A stretch of DNA of 64,000 nucleotides, taken from the NCBI RefSeq assembly GCF_000350225.1, contig NW_005179025.1, positions 7,764 through 71,763 on the forward strand, read 5' to 3'. Made by a program: the position numbers and the translations under genes. The notes beneath the pieces were generated by a model, which was given only the letters and a program-made list of their open reading frames with translations, was not told the DNA's origin and made no database searches. Positions 51,950 through 62,962 of this stretch are shown piece by piece. The DNA comes from Chondrus crispus (Eukaryota > Rhodophyta > Florideophyceae > Gigartinales > Gigartinaceae). Position 1 is the stretch's first letter. Each line of letters begins with the position of its first letter.

Positions 51950-54900
51950 CCCCGTCTCCCCCGAAGGTGGTCGACAGCGTCATTTGCCTTCTGACGTCGA
52001 AGATTTACAACGTCCTCGGCTCGATAGCCACGGGGGAAAATGGCTTCAAGCCCCACACGATCGCCGTTGATACGTGCTCGGGGTATAATCTGGTGAGGGA
52101 GGCCGACCTTCCTCCCGATTGGACGCGGTACGTCGTACGAGACGCGCCACGCCACGATTGGCTGGCGCGAATAGCAATGCGCTCAAGCTCTCAGCCGTCG
52201 TACGGCTGGCCGGGCGGTTGAAGAACGCGACGTTCCGAATTCCGTTCGTCGTAGCGGACCAGCTCGCCGTGCCGGTCCTTCTCGGCACCGCCTTCATCGA
52301 TACGCACGTGCGATGTATCGACATCGAGGCTCAACGTATGGAGCTGCGCCAAGGCGGCTGTGTTGCCATCGTCGACGGAAAAGGGGAGCCGACTCCCCAT
52401 ACCAGGCGGAACGGACGCCAGACGAGACGGCCGGATGTACGCCAGAAGGCCGCGCAGGCGATCTGAATCCCCCGCTAGGTCACCATCCTTGCGAGGTCGC
52501 AAGCCCGAGTGCGCGTCACAACCGCGGGGAGGGGCCTCGTATTCATGGAGCCGAAGCCGTCACTCCAACACCGACATGGAGTGAGGCTGAAGAACGGCGT
52601 CGTCGAGGTACTGCCGAATCAGACCTTCGACGTCCTCGTCGCGAACTTTTCGCCACGGGAAAGGCGGCTTCCGAAGCACACCGTCGTGGGGTACGCCACG
52701 CGCAACCCCCTCGCGATCCTGACGCCCGAACGTCGCGTCGCCGAGGGGGTCGCACATGCGCTACACCTGACCGACTTGACCGATCAAGTCGGGAAGGCAA
52801 GAGCTGGACGACCAAGCTCCGATGAGCTAGGGACCGTTAGGAGGGAACAGGTGAGTACGGACGATCGGCCACCTGGAGACCAACCGACGGCGGGAGGCAC
52901 CGTAAGCCTCCAGAAAAAGGAACCCAAAACTCCACCGACGGATTGGGAAAAAGAGGTGGACTTGTCATACATCGACGATGACAAGCTCCGTGCCCACGTA
53001 CTCGAGATGCTCCGTAAGCATTCGAGTCTGTGAAGCGGTGCGCTCGGAACGATCCGAGCCACGGAGCACCGCATCCCTCTTGAACCGGGAACGAAACCGA
53101 TTCGTTCGATGCCCCATCGGAAGGGGCCCGCCATGCGCGAGATGGTTGCCAAGGAGGTCAACAAAACGCTGAACGCAGGGATTATCGAACCCGCGAGCAC
53201 CGAGTCGGCGTCTCTGGCGGTGCTCGTCCCAAAGAAAGACAGCTCTCTTCGGTTCTGCGTGGACTACCGACGTCTCAACGCGAAGACCGCAGCGGATTCG
53301 TATCCGCTGCCACGGATGGACGACTGCATCGACTCGTTAGGAGATGCAGCCGTTTTCACCACGTTGGACTGCAATTCCGGTTATTGGCAGATCCCCGTCG
53401 CTCCGGAGGACTGGGATAAGACCACGTTTACGACGCACATGGGCTCGGTTTGCCACCTGCGCATGCCGTTCGGACTAAATGGGGCACCGGCCACCTTGTA
53501 ACGTGCATTGGATATTATTCTTTCCGGAGTCCGCTGGCAAATATGCCTCGTCTATCTCGATGACGCCATAGTGTTCTCGCGTACGGACGCGGAACACGCG
53601 AAGCATCTCGACACTGTCTTGAGCTTGTTAGGGAGTGCTGGCATTTCCCTCAAGCTCAAGAAGTGTAGCTTCTTTTAACCGAAGGTACACTACCAGGGGC
53701 ACGTCATCTCCCCAGGTAAGTTGAGCGTGGCCGATACGGCGGCCGACACCTTCCGGACGTTCACGTTCCCGAGGACGCTGACGCAGGTGCGCTCGTTCTT
53801 CGGGGCGTGTAACGTATATCGCCGCCTCGTTGAGGGCTTCTCGAAAATAGCCCGTCCGTTGACGGATATGACGCGCAAGGGCTCGGATCCTGACTTCTAT
53901 AATCCTACTGAGGATCAACTCCAGGAGTTCGAGAACCTTAAGGAGTGCATGATCGCTCCGCCGATCCTCGCGTTGCGTCGGCATGGACGACCGTACATGA
54001 TCGACACCGACGCGAGCGCCTACCAACTAGGCTGCACGCTGCTCCAAGAGCACGACCAGCCAAACGATTGGCGCCCCGTTGGGTATTGGTCTTACTCGCT
54101 GAACGGCAGCGAACGAAACTACAATGCTACCGAGCGCGAATGCTTCGCCGTAGTGTGGGCCGTCCGCACTCTACGGTCGTATGTTGAAGGCACGAAGTTC
54201 ACCGTCCGAACGGATCACGACGCCTTGAGGTGGCTCATGTCCCTCATCGAGAGTTCCGGAAGACTCACCCGGCGGCGGCTACGTCTGGCTGAATACGACT
54301 TCACCATTCAGTACCGCCCCGGGCGCGTGCACCAGGTACCCGACGCCCTGTCACGCCTCGTGTCGCCGAGAGTCGTCAACGATCCTCGCCCCACCGTCGA
54401 GTTGGAGGACGACATTCCCACCTTCGACGCGGGCACGACCGTTCGAGACGTATCGAACGAGCTCACGGGCCACGTTTGCATCGCGAGCTGCGACCACGAG
54501 GTCGAGCACATCTTCGCGACGACACGGAACTAAGCCAGCTCACGAAGAAGGTCGCGCGCCCGAGCGCGCGACGAGCCGAGGGGCGACGACGAAGCCCCTG
54601 CTCTCCAAGGACCCACTTCGTTCCGGGGGGAGAATGAAGAGTTGGACGCCACCCACATCGAGCGCGCCGCAGACCACGAGGCTGGCACGCCCGACTCTTC
54701 GGTCGCCCCTCCGCTGGACGACCTTCGGGCTCCTCTTACGATAGAGGAGATTGCCGAAGAGCAATGCGTGGATGACTTCTGCCAAACCGTTTTGGCACGA
54801 CAGTCAGAGTCCCGGGACTCCGCGTTCTTCGAGGACCACCGGGGGGTGCTCAAACGGAGACACCCCTTCGACCCTGCTATCGTGCAGGTGATGGTACCTC

Positions 54901-56214
54901 GGGCGCTCCGCGCCAGGCTCATTCGCCTGTGCCACAACCTTGTCATCGCGGGGCACCCGGGCCAGAACCGTATGTACTACGCGCTCTGTCGCGAGTACTA
55001 CTGGCCCCATCTGGCTGCAGATGTTGCCGCCACGGTGAGAGGTTGCCGAACCTGCGCGATGAACCGGGTCAAGCTGCGGAAACATCTCAACCGATTGAGA
55101 TTGTTTCCAGCTACGAGCCGCTCGAGAGCCTCGCCATCGACATCATGGGGCCGGTCCCCAAGACGAAGTCAGGAAAACGGTCCCTGCTCGTGATCACGGA
55201 CCGCTTTAGCAAGCTGACGCAAGTCGTTGCGCTCCGCACGATAACCGCATACACCGTCGCAGTTGCGTTCTGCGAACCGTGGGTGTTTAAGTACGGCGTC
55301 CCGCGCACGTTGCTGTCGGATAACGGACGGCAGTTTAACGCCAAGTTCTTCCACAGCACGGGCCGTGTTCTGGGGATAACTAATATGTACACATCGGCGT
55401 ACCATCCCCAGACGAACGGGCAAGTCGAGCGATACAACCGAACGATCGCTGCGATGCTACGCACTACGTAGGCGAGCATCAAGATGACTGGGACATATAC
55501 GTGTGGCCGCTTACGTATGCGTACCACGTACACCGCACCACCAACAAGACGCCGTTCGAGCTTGTGCTCAGCAGGCCACCGCCGTAGTTCTCGCTTCGAC
55601 GAGCCGACGGTGACGTTTCCCCTGCCGACAGGGGGAACCAACGTGCCGAGTTCCTCAAGACCTTGGATTCGACAATCCAATGGGCCTACGGGAGCCTGCG
55701 TCGGACGCAGGCTCGCTACAAGCGCGACTTCGATAAGCGCATATGACGGATCAATTCGCGACTCCGTCCGGGAGAGTACGTATACCTCAAACCCACCGAC
55801 GGGCGGAAGACTTCGAACAAGCTCGCGTCCCCCGCGGTCGGACCCTACCGCGTCCTCGCGAACGACCGCCGAACCATCACGATCGATCGTGATGGGGTCA
55901 CTGAGCGGGTCTCCGCAGACAGCTGCGTATACGCACCACCGCCGACGGACGCACTACGGGCGAGCACGAAAACCCCAGCTGATCTTTCCGACAAGGTCAG
56001 AGACGGGACACAGTACGCTGTCGAGCGACTACTGAAGCACCGTGCTACGGAAGACGGAACTATCGAGTTCCTCATCAAGTGGGTGGATTACGACACGCCC
56101 ACCTGGACTGCCCGAACTCACGTCCCGGAGGAATTGGTGTCTCGTTACCAACGCCTCTGGAGACGCACCGGCATGGACCTCAACTCAAACGTGAACGCGG
56201 ACGTTCACGCTTGA
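51950..56214 (+). pseudogene. gypsy pol remnant with C-terminal chromodomain
   Basis: Protease motif IAVDTCSGYNLV near 52060 (DTCSG where DTGSG is usual). RT from about 53109 (FCVDYRRLNAKTAADSYPLP; catalytic YLDDAIVFS near 53557) with in-frame stops at 53499-53501 and 53677-53679. RNase H near 53995 (MIDTDASAYQLG). Integrase zinc finger (CHNLVIAGHPG .. CRTCAMN, about 54930-55065) and DDE core (LAIDIMGP, LLSDNGRQF, NGQVERYNRT; stop near 55470). The GPY/F module (ASPAVGPYRVLA near 55826) and a chromodomain (YAVERLLKHRATEDG..FLIKWVDYDTPTW, about 56010-56105) end at TGA 56212-56214. The chromodomain places it with chromoviruses. Integration probably targeted chromatin marks (family knowledge). 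Confidence 0.92.
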
Positions 56215-56224
56215 GGAGGGGGCC
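56189..56224 (+). repeat. Internal copy of the polypurine-tract region
   Basis: ACGTGAACGCGGACGTTC followed by CTTGAGGAGGGGGCC at the end of pol. It is repeated at 60807-60841 next to the 3' LTR with few mismatches. Confidence 0.8.
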
Positions 56225-58320
56225 CCCAACCGCTCCTTTTGGGATAAAGGTAACCGACCGCGGTTAGGCAAAATTCCGATAAACGGGCAAGGACACCGAT
56301 CCTCCAACCTCCCCCGATGGGGAGGGAGTCACACGACTCCAGGAACAACACCGAACGAAGATCCTCGAAAGGAACACGCGACCGCAGAAGAACTGCATGA
56401 TCGCAAGCAGTACGGTCCTGCCGTATGACAACCGCCGCCTGGACGGCAATTAATACAGAGGGACACCGGTTCCTCCAAAGACGAGTGGCTAATACAAGGA
56501 GGCCACGAGCCCTGAACCCATCAGGACGATCATGTTTCGGCATGAATAATGAGTATCCGAACCCGCTCGTTGCCACCAGAGCGCTGCAGCGATCTGCAGG
56601 GGCGTTCGAGTCGCTGGCGGACAACGCCCACACCGAGTAGGGCGTTAGATTTCGTGCGCCCTATATGGGACAGGGACGCTCCCTGAATATCCGCCTCGAG
56701 AACGGAGCACCATTGTCAGGCCCCGCCATTTTTTTGGGGGAGCGAACGGAAAGATCGCGCGAAGTAATGCACGAGGGGCAAGGGACACCGAACTCACGCT
56801 CAATATGCGGACCGAGCGAAGACAGGTAACCTGAGGCACAGGTAATATACGCCCATACGAACCTCGGGTCACGACCGCAGCTCCCTCCCCACTGTCAGCC
56901 CGCGATACGCTTATACTGTAAGCTGAGTACAGGCCTTTCTGACAAACCGCCACCTCCGACGGCAGTGGGTTAAATTATAGAAGAAATTAGCGACGGATGG
57001 GAAATGGCACAGACCCACGCGTGTGGCACGTGCAGCCCACGCCACCCGCGCCACACGCAATCGGGACAACGATACGTGCATGGTGTCCGACACTTGGCGA
57101 TAACAGCCTCCCGGATGAAGGGCATGGGAGCAGCGCGGGCCTCCACAGTCGCCCCTCGCCGCGACAAAAGGGGCATACGGGCCCTCCGACAACGCCGACC
57201 CCGCCGTCGAGCAGCGAAGCGCCTGCGGCGTTCACGTGCGACGAGCGCGCCTCGCCACTGCCACCGACGGCGAGGGGCGACAAGGCCACAGTTATGCGGG
57301 GGGCGGTATCGACCGCCACCGCCTAAGCGCGTGACCACGCACGCTAGAGCCTCCGCTGTCGTTGAGAGAGCCACTGCACGCCACGTCACTCACCCTTTTT
57401 CCCCTTTGCGCTTGCGTGCGTAGCAACGACAGGGCCGCCCGTCGTCGTGCGTCGTCGCGCGCGCGCCCTCGCCACCGAAGGCGAGGGACGCAAGCGATAC
57501 GAACCTTTGTCGCACGCTCTGCCCTCGCCGCCCACGGCGAGGGGCGCGGCAGATACGACGCGAGAGGCGGTACGGACTACCGCCGCCGAGATGCTCGACC
57601 GCGAGCTCGTCCGCATAACACCGGCCCCCTCTCCGCCGTCTAAAAGTGGAAGACGGACAGCCACGCCCCCGCGTGCTCGCAATCGACGGAGAGGAGCGAG
57701 CCGAACGCCTATACGAAGAAGGGCGGTGCGGAACGCCTCAAGCTCTTAACCGCGCACGCGCCAAGATTACGCGGACCCGCTGCGAATGGGCACCCGTCAC
57801 CGTCCCCGGACTATCGACGGAGCCGACTCCGACCTCGTACAGTAGACCGAGAAACCCGCCCGAGTGCGGAATGCAAGAGGAAAAGGACAGCGGACGAACC
57901 CCCGTAGCGGAGGTCCGTCGACACGGAAGAGCCTGCCACGGATCGACGGCAGCGGGACGAGCCCGACCAGAGCGGACACACGCTCATACACGCAGGAACG
58001 TCCCAAGGGCCGTGATAGCGCCGCGTGACACGGCCCCTGGATCGTCAGGGTCGCCGCGAACCTGCCTCCCGCTGACGGAGTTGCCGCGCTCGACGCGTGA
58101 GAGGGCAAGCGGGAACCTCATGCATGCAGACGCGCCCCGCTAGAGAGTCACCCCAAGAACCACGTCGAAGAGGGGGAAGTAGCAAATAGAGCTAACGAAG
58201 AGAAAACGAAAATGGTAGTGTCACCCCCGCACGAAGCGGGTGGGAACAAGAACGAAGGATGCGAACATTCTTTACGAAGGGAACGGGAGGACCTGTCGCG
58301 GACCGAGGAACCATGCCACC
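56215..58320. other. GC-rich part of the gypsy extra region, no gene supported
   Basis: About 2.1 kb between the chromodomain stop and the antisense frame. Many overlapping open frames on both strands reflect high GC, none with a domain. Repeated hairpins with arms CCCTCGCC/GGCGAGGG occur at about 57250-57276, 57466-57487 and 57522-57544. Confidence 0.6.
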
Positions 58321-60543
58321 TCAACGAGTGCCATCAAGACTACGGTCTAAAGGCCTCGGCGGGCAGTACCCGGGGTAATGCGGAACATCAGAGTTCGGCG
58401 GAGTAACTGCCGCACCCTCCTCGAAAGGAGGCATGGTGACCCGCTGGTATGAACCGCCTCCTCGTACAGGAGCTGCGGGCGCCCCTGACCCGTACGACGT
58501 CAGGAGGACGGCCGTCGGGCGGGCATACGGGTCGGGTCGGCGAGGTGGCTGTAGGACGACTTCACGGGCCGCGGACGCTTGGATGGAACGAAGGCTGTAC
58601 CGCTCCTGTCGATAGCGATCTCGGTCCGCGACAGCGCGTTCGTACGCGCTAACCTGAAGGCGGGAAGCGCCCCGCGCGGAGTCTTTTTCGCCCTGCAACC
58701 GTCGGACCGAGAGGGAGAGCGAGTCGCCCTCTCCGTTGAGGCAACGAGCCTCATTAGTCCGTGCGAGGAACCAGCTCGCCATCGTCGATAAGAGGCTACC
58801 CACGGTCCACGCCCGGTCACCGGCGGGTCCCAAAACCTGCGTAAGTTCGGACACCGAGGTGATGTTCTCCCGCGAAAGAGGAAGGTCCCGAACTGCCACC
58901 CCGGGGGCCGCGGCCTCGGAGGGGGGAGCTAGCGGAGGCATGGGAAGGATCGCTCGCCAGGCGACGGGTATCACCGGTTGCTCTTCTGCCTCACGGGGCG
59001 GAGTGGAACGAAACAGGTCGACATCTACCATGGCGGGAGTGGAAGGGACGCCATCCAGGTCCCGATACCGCTTGCGGCGGTTCCGCCGGGACCCTGAGCC
59101 GACACCACCCCGCCTCCCTCTCGTTCTGGCTGACTCCGGGGTCGCCGCCGGACGAGAAGCGAACGTGTCCGTCCTTGAATGGTACACGAGGTACGCGCAA
59201 CGTACACCCGTAGTGAAATCCGGCCAGTAGTGGTGATGACGCTCACTCACTTCGTCCGCCCGGGTCATCAACGAAACGAAGCCTCGGAGCGTCCAGGAAA
59301 TCTGTGAAAGGCCTCGCTCGAGCGGATGTGGCGGGGCACTAGGCAAGTCGGGAGCGAGTCGCGCCAGGTACAATACGGTCTCACCAGACTGAAGAAACAC
59401 GCGGTCGTGCACACTTACCTCGGCCATAAAGGCGCTCCCGATGGACCACGCCCACTCCTTAGCACAGCTGTCGCTCAACGGAGCGCGGGCGGGGTGACTG
59501 GGGTCGATGGCCGCATACCCGAAGTGCTTGAGAACGTAGGGCAGGAGCGGATGAATACCTAGAGAAGGGAAGGTCTCGCGAACCTGCCGAGGCAGCGAGG
59601 GGAAGTCCCCGGGCGAAAGCCCGTGCTCGAAGCAGGCCGACGGGAAGACGCCACCATCTTTTTCCGATGAGCGCCGATAAACGGACCAGTCCCGATGGGT
59701 CACGGCAATGCCGTGAGCGCGCATCAGCTTCGCCGCGGACTTCTGAAGGGCCACCCGCGGCTTCGTGTACGCGTACGGACACGGGTACACGTAGAGCCCC
59801 GGAATCTCGGCCAAGATAAAACGGGGCTGAATGTCCGGGTTGAATCCGGACAAGCAGGCCGCCAAACGATCGACTTATAGAACCTCCTTCAGGCCAAAGG
59901 CGAAGGTGCGATCACCCTGTATCGCGTCGGGGATTTGGTAAACCACGCCGTCTCATTCGGCAAGAAGTTGGCTGAGGGCCAGCGCGGATTGATCAGCGAG
60001 GCCGCCCTCGCTGATCTTGCGGATGCGGGACAGGTCAGGACGTAAGACAGGGCTTGCCAAGATCTCGCCCACCGTTACGCCCACGCGAGCGTGGCGCGCC
60101 CACGGATACCGGAGTTCACCAAGAGGAAGCGGGACGGGCCGCAAAAGAGGGACGCCGAACCAGCGCGTCGTGCTGGGAGCATCAACGTCGGTCGTTCTCG
60201 TGTTGGACCCGCGAAGAGGGAGGGCCTCTACTGCAGAGGGGACCGCGACGGCGGGGGCAACATCCCCCTCGAGACCAGTGAGGCGCGGAGCCTGCTGCCT
60301 GCCCTCATGCGGCGGGTGGACAACGCGGCTAGAGGTAGTCGCCAACTCCACGGATAGCGTCGACTCCCTCGACGGACGGGTCCGCTGAAAGGGTGACGTT
60401 GGCGCTGGTGTTGTGACACCCGCGTCAGGCAGAGGGGCATTCGATAACGAAAGCGAAGGCGCTTCCGCAGTGTCTTCTGGAGCTTCTGCAGTAACGGCTT
60501 GCGTCGGCGGTGATGATGGCTTCGGAGCCAGTGGCGACGACAT
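58321..60543 (-). pseudogene. Long antisense ORF in the gypsy element (two stops)
   Basis: From ATG 60543 (MSSPLAPKPSSPPTQ) one frame of about 740 codons runs antisense to gag-pol, broken only by TGA at 59953-59955 and TAA at 59875-59877. The N-terminal 200 residues are Pro/Ser/Thr-rich and end in VTVGEILASPVLRPDLSRI. The middle (about 230-480) is a well-composed globular region (PRFILAEIPGLYVYPCP, KEWAWSIGSAFMAEV, HHHYWPDFTTGVRCAYLVYH). A basic RGRRGGVGSGSRRNRRKR stretch follows, and near the C terminus there is a likely coiled coil (RRLQGEKDSARGASRLQ..). I do not recognise the family. Plant gypsy elements are known to carry antisense or extra ORFs in this position, so it could be an accessory gene. 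A gag-like origin is another possibility. Confidence 0.65.
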
Positions 60544-60806
60544 GGCGAGACGCTGTCAGCCGGACCTAGCCTCGAGGTTTGAAGAACACGCCAAGGGCCC
60601 GCCCGATGGCAGCGCACGACGAAGGGATGGCGGGAAACAAAAAGGGGGGGACTACGAGCAGGGATAACAAGGCCCACGAAGGAGCGACACGGAGACACGC
60701 GACGGCGGAGGAGAGTGTACACCAGCGAAAAGAGGGGTTGAACAGAGGTATCGCGTGGGGGAGGGATGCAGATCGGGAAGAAGGACACAGACCGCCCTTC
60801 AAGCCC

Positions 60807-60842
60807 ACGTGAACGCGGACGTTCCCTCTTGAGGGGGGGCCG
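60807..60842 (+). promoter_or_regulatory. Polypurine tract region of the gypsy element
   Basis: ACGTGAACGCGGACGTTC followed by CTTGAGGGGGGGCCG, directly before the TGTAGC start of the 3' LTR. Position and G-run fit the plus-strand primer site. Confidence 0.85.
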
Positions 60843-61505
60843 TGTAGCATAACCCCGCCTGGGGGACTCACTTTAGACTAGATCACGATTGATTTAGTAA
60901 CTATAGAGCCCGACGCTCTACAGTACCACCGAGCGTGTCCACGTGTGCCCCACAGCACACATGTACACGTGTACCAGACGCGTACGAAGCGCGCACACAC
61001 GGGTACCACGTGTACTGTCAGCACCGAGGCTGACACCGTACAGTGCAGGGCGACCTGCGCTACAGTAGACCACTACAGTACCTCGGTACTGTAGTGTTAT
61101 TATAGAGGTTTGTATATTAAATATGAGCGGACCGACGGCGGAGGGGAGAGGACAACCACGGGCTTGTCCAGAACCTACCACCTAGGTTTCGCCGGCTTAT
61201 TCTAGACTACGTGAGCGACGTTCACGTCGGCCTAGTACGGAGCCCCGCGGGTAGTGGTCGCGCGCGGCGAGTAGGATCAGCCTCCGCCCGTCGTTACTGG
61301 ATCGTTACCCAGTACCGCCCCGGGGCGTCGAGGCGTCGATCCGCCCGTACCCACGCGCGACCACCTCCGATCCCGCTCTACCACGCTACCCGGGCTCGCC
61401 CGGTTCCGATAGCCAGTAGTGCTTCCTTTCTCCGTCTTCCCCCGATCCGGGGTCTCCGTCGAGCTGTGAGCAAACACCCTTCTCCGTGAGGGTGTTTATG
61501 CTACA
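60843..61505 (+). repeat. 3' LTR of the gypsy element (663 bp)
   Basis: Begins TGTAGCATAA and ends TTATGCTACA, an inverted pair. It contains the shared block GGGGCGTCGAGGCGTCGATC also present in the solo LTR near 19840-19860. The 3' flank is GAACC; the partner duplication is lost with the 5' end. Confidence 0.9.
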
Positions 61506-62962
61506 GAACCCATATGTCGTTGAGCAGCCCCCGACCTCGTTCGGACAAAGGTTGTCTTCTGAGGACTTTGACCAGTACTTCTCAAGTACAAAGCCTGCCC
61601 TACGCATCTGCATGTCTAAGTGTAGCCTTGGCGGAAGCAGTTGGTTAGAAGACGTTACTAAGTCGGCTATAAAGTTGTAAACGTCTATTTTCCAAAGCAC
61701 GGAGCCCGCTGCGTGCTTAGAGACAAAGGATGACTTTCGGATGGCCAAAAGATCTCTGTTGTTACCACCAATTCGGGTAGTTGAAGGGTTGTCCTTCGCG
61801 ATTAGTTCCTTTTCCTCAGAAGCAGTTAAAAGTATTCTCTTACCGTGTCTGAACAAATATGTCAGGACAAACATTTCCGTATTGTCAAATTGTGACGACA
61901 TGCAGGGGGTCAGAGAGCCAACGTACGCATGGAACTGAGCCGAACGAATTAGTTAACGGCGACTTTGTCGCTTCTGCGCTTGATGCCACACTGAATTTTA
62001 TAAACCGAACGAGCCAGCGATAATTCGGTGAAGACAGTTCGGCTACTGAGACGTTTGGAAGCTTACCAAAGCTTCCTTCAGTGATAATAAAGAGACAGTA
62101 CGACAGCCGTACTGTCTTCTCACATCTGAAGCAGATAAATAGCCATTGGAATTACTCGGGATATTGTCGTCAAACTGTGACAGTTCTTCTATATCCTCTA
62201 AAGTATTCACATTGATCGAATTAATTCTCCATAGACGAGATGTTCCACGATAATCGTTGTCAAAAACACAGCCGCAATTCATGAAAACACATCCCTCAGA
62301 GTTGTTGGTTCTTTGTAGTCTCATTGCTCTTTCTTGCGGGAATCTGCTGTGGTTTAAATGCGCATAGCAGAGATGATGCCCGGAAGGGTCCCTCAAGAGC
62401 TCCTGAGCAGTTACGTTGTCACATTCGGAAAGTCGAATTAGCTCATCTGTAAATGCCGAACGAACAGCTTCCCCGTTAGAAATGAGATTGAACAGCGTCC
62501 AATCGCGCGTAGGCCTTCTTCTCCTATTTTCCCCACTACATACCTCTGCACGCTTCCACCGTACGCCCTGGATATTTCTATAACAAATGAAACAGCTGAC
62601 GGTAGAATTTCTGAGAACATCGGGAGAACATCTTCTCTCCTAGAGCCGCAGGGCCTTTGACGCTGATTGGCACCATACCTCCTGGGATTACACAATACCT
62701 GCCATCCAGCGTTCTTGTCCCGGCAAGCAGTGCAGAGGTACGCAGCCGATTTTTCCGCTACATCAAAGGTAGCAAAGGGGTTCAGGGACGTCCCTGTGTC
62801 AGCTGCAGCCCTAGATCTTACCTGCTGTTCGTCGAGAAGTATTAGCAGGCTTGGTTTTCGTCTGTCTTGTGTTTGGTAGGCGAAGCAAGAGGGACATAAC
62901 AACCCGTCATGCGCCCCTCCAGATGGCAACGGATCGGACGAAACGGGCTCCGCATGTACCAT
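61506..62962 (-). pseudogene. Multi-exon gene of unknown function, interrupted by the gypsy LTR
   Basis: I reconstruct exons 62962-62822, 62639-62067 and 61934-61506. The introns (182 and 132 nt) have good donors (CAG/GTAAGA, TTG/GTAAGC) and acceptors (CTCTAG, GGCTCAG), all phase 0, giving 381 codons to the LTR boundary. The frame ends at STTYGF where LTR sequence begins, so the 3' part is cut off. Visible features: Cys pairs CPSCF and CFICYRNIQGVRW, an Arg-rich ENRRRRPTRDWTLFNLI, LCYAHLNHSRFPQERAMR, a Cys-rich CVFMNCGCVF, DNIPSNSNGYLSASDVRRQYG, and FVLTYLFRHGKRILLT. I do not recognise the family; zinc binding is possible. The true start may lie further upstream, since ATG 62962 has no special support. 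Confidence 0.6.

Larger units (their letters stand above)
50216..61505 (+). mobile_element. Ty3/gypsy chromovirus-like retrotransposon, 5' truncated
   Basis: Order gag, protease, RT, RNase H, integrase, chromodomain, extra 4.6 kb, polypurine tract, 3' LTR. No 5' LTR is visible; recognisable element sequence starts in gag near 50216. The 3' LTR (60843-61505) is related to the solo LTR at 19359-20031, so the family has been active more than once here. Many stops and frameshifts make it non-autonomous. Confidence 0.92.

Noticed and set aside
57004..57749. Several + strand frames of 90-165 aa in the gypsy extra region
   Set aside because: Overlapping Arg/Pro/Ala-rich frames on both strands in very GC-rich DNA with hairpins. 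No evidence any is translated.
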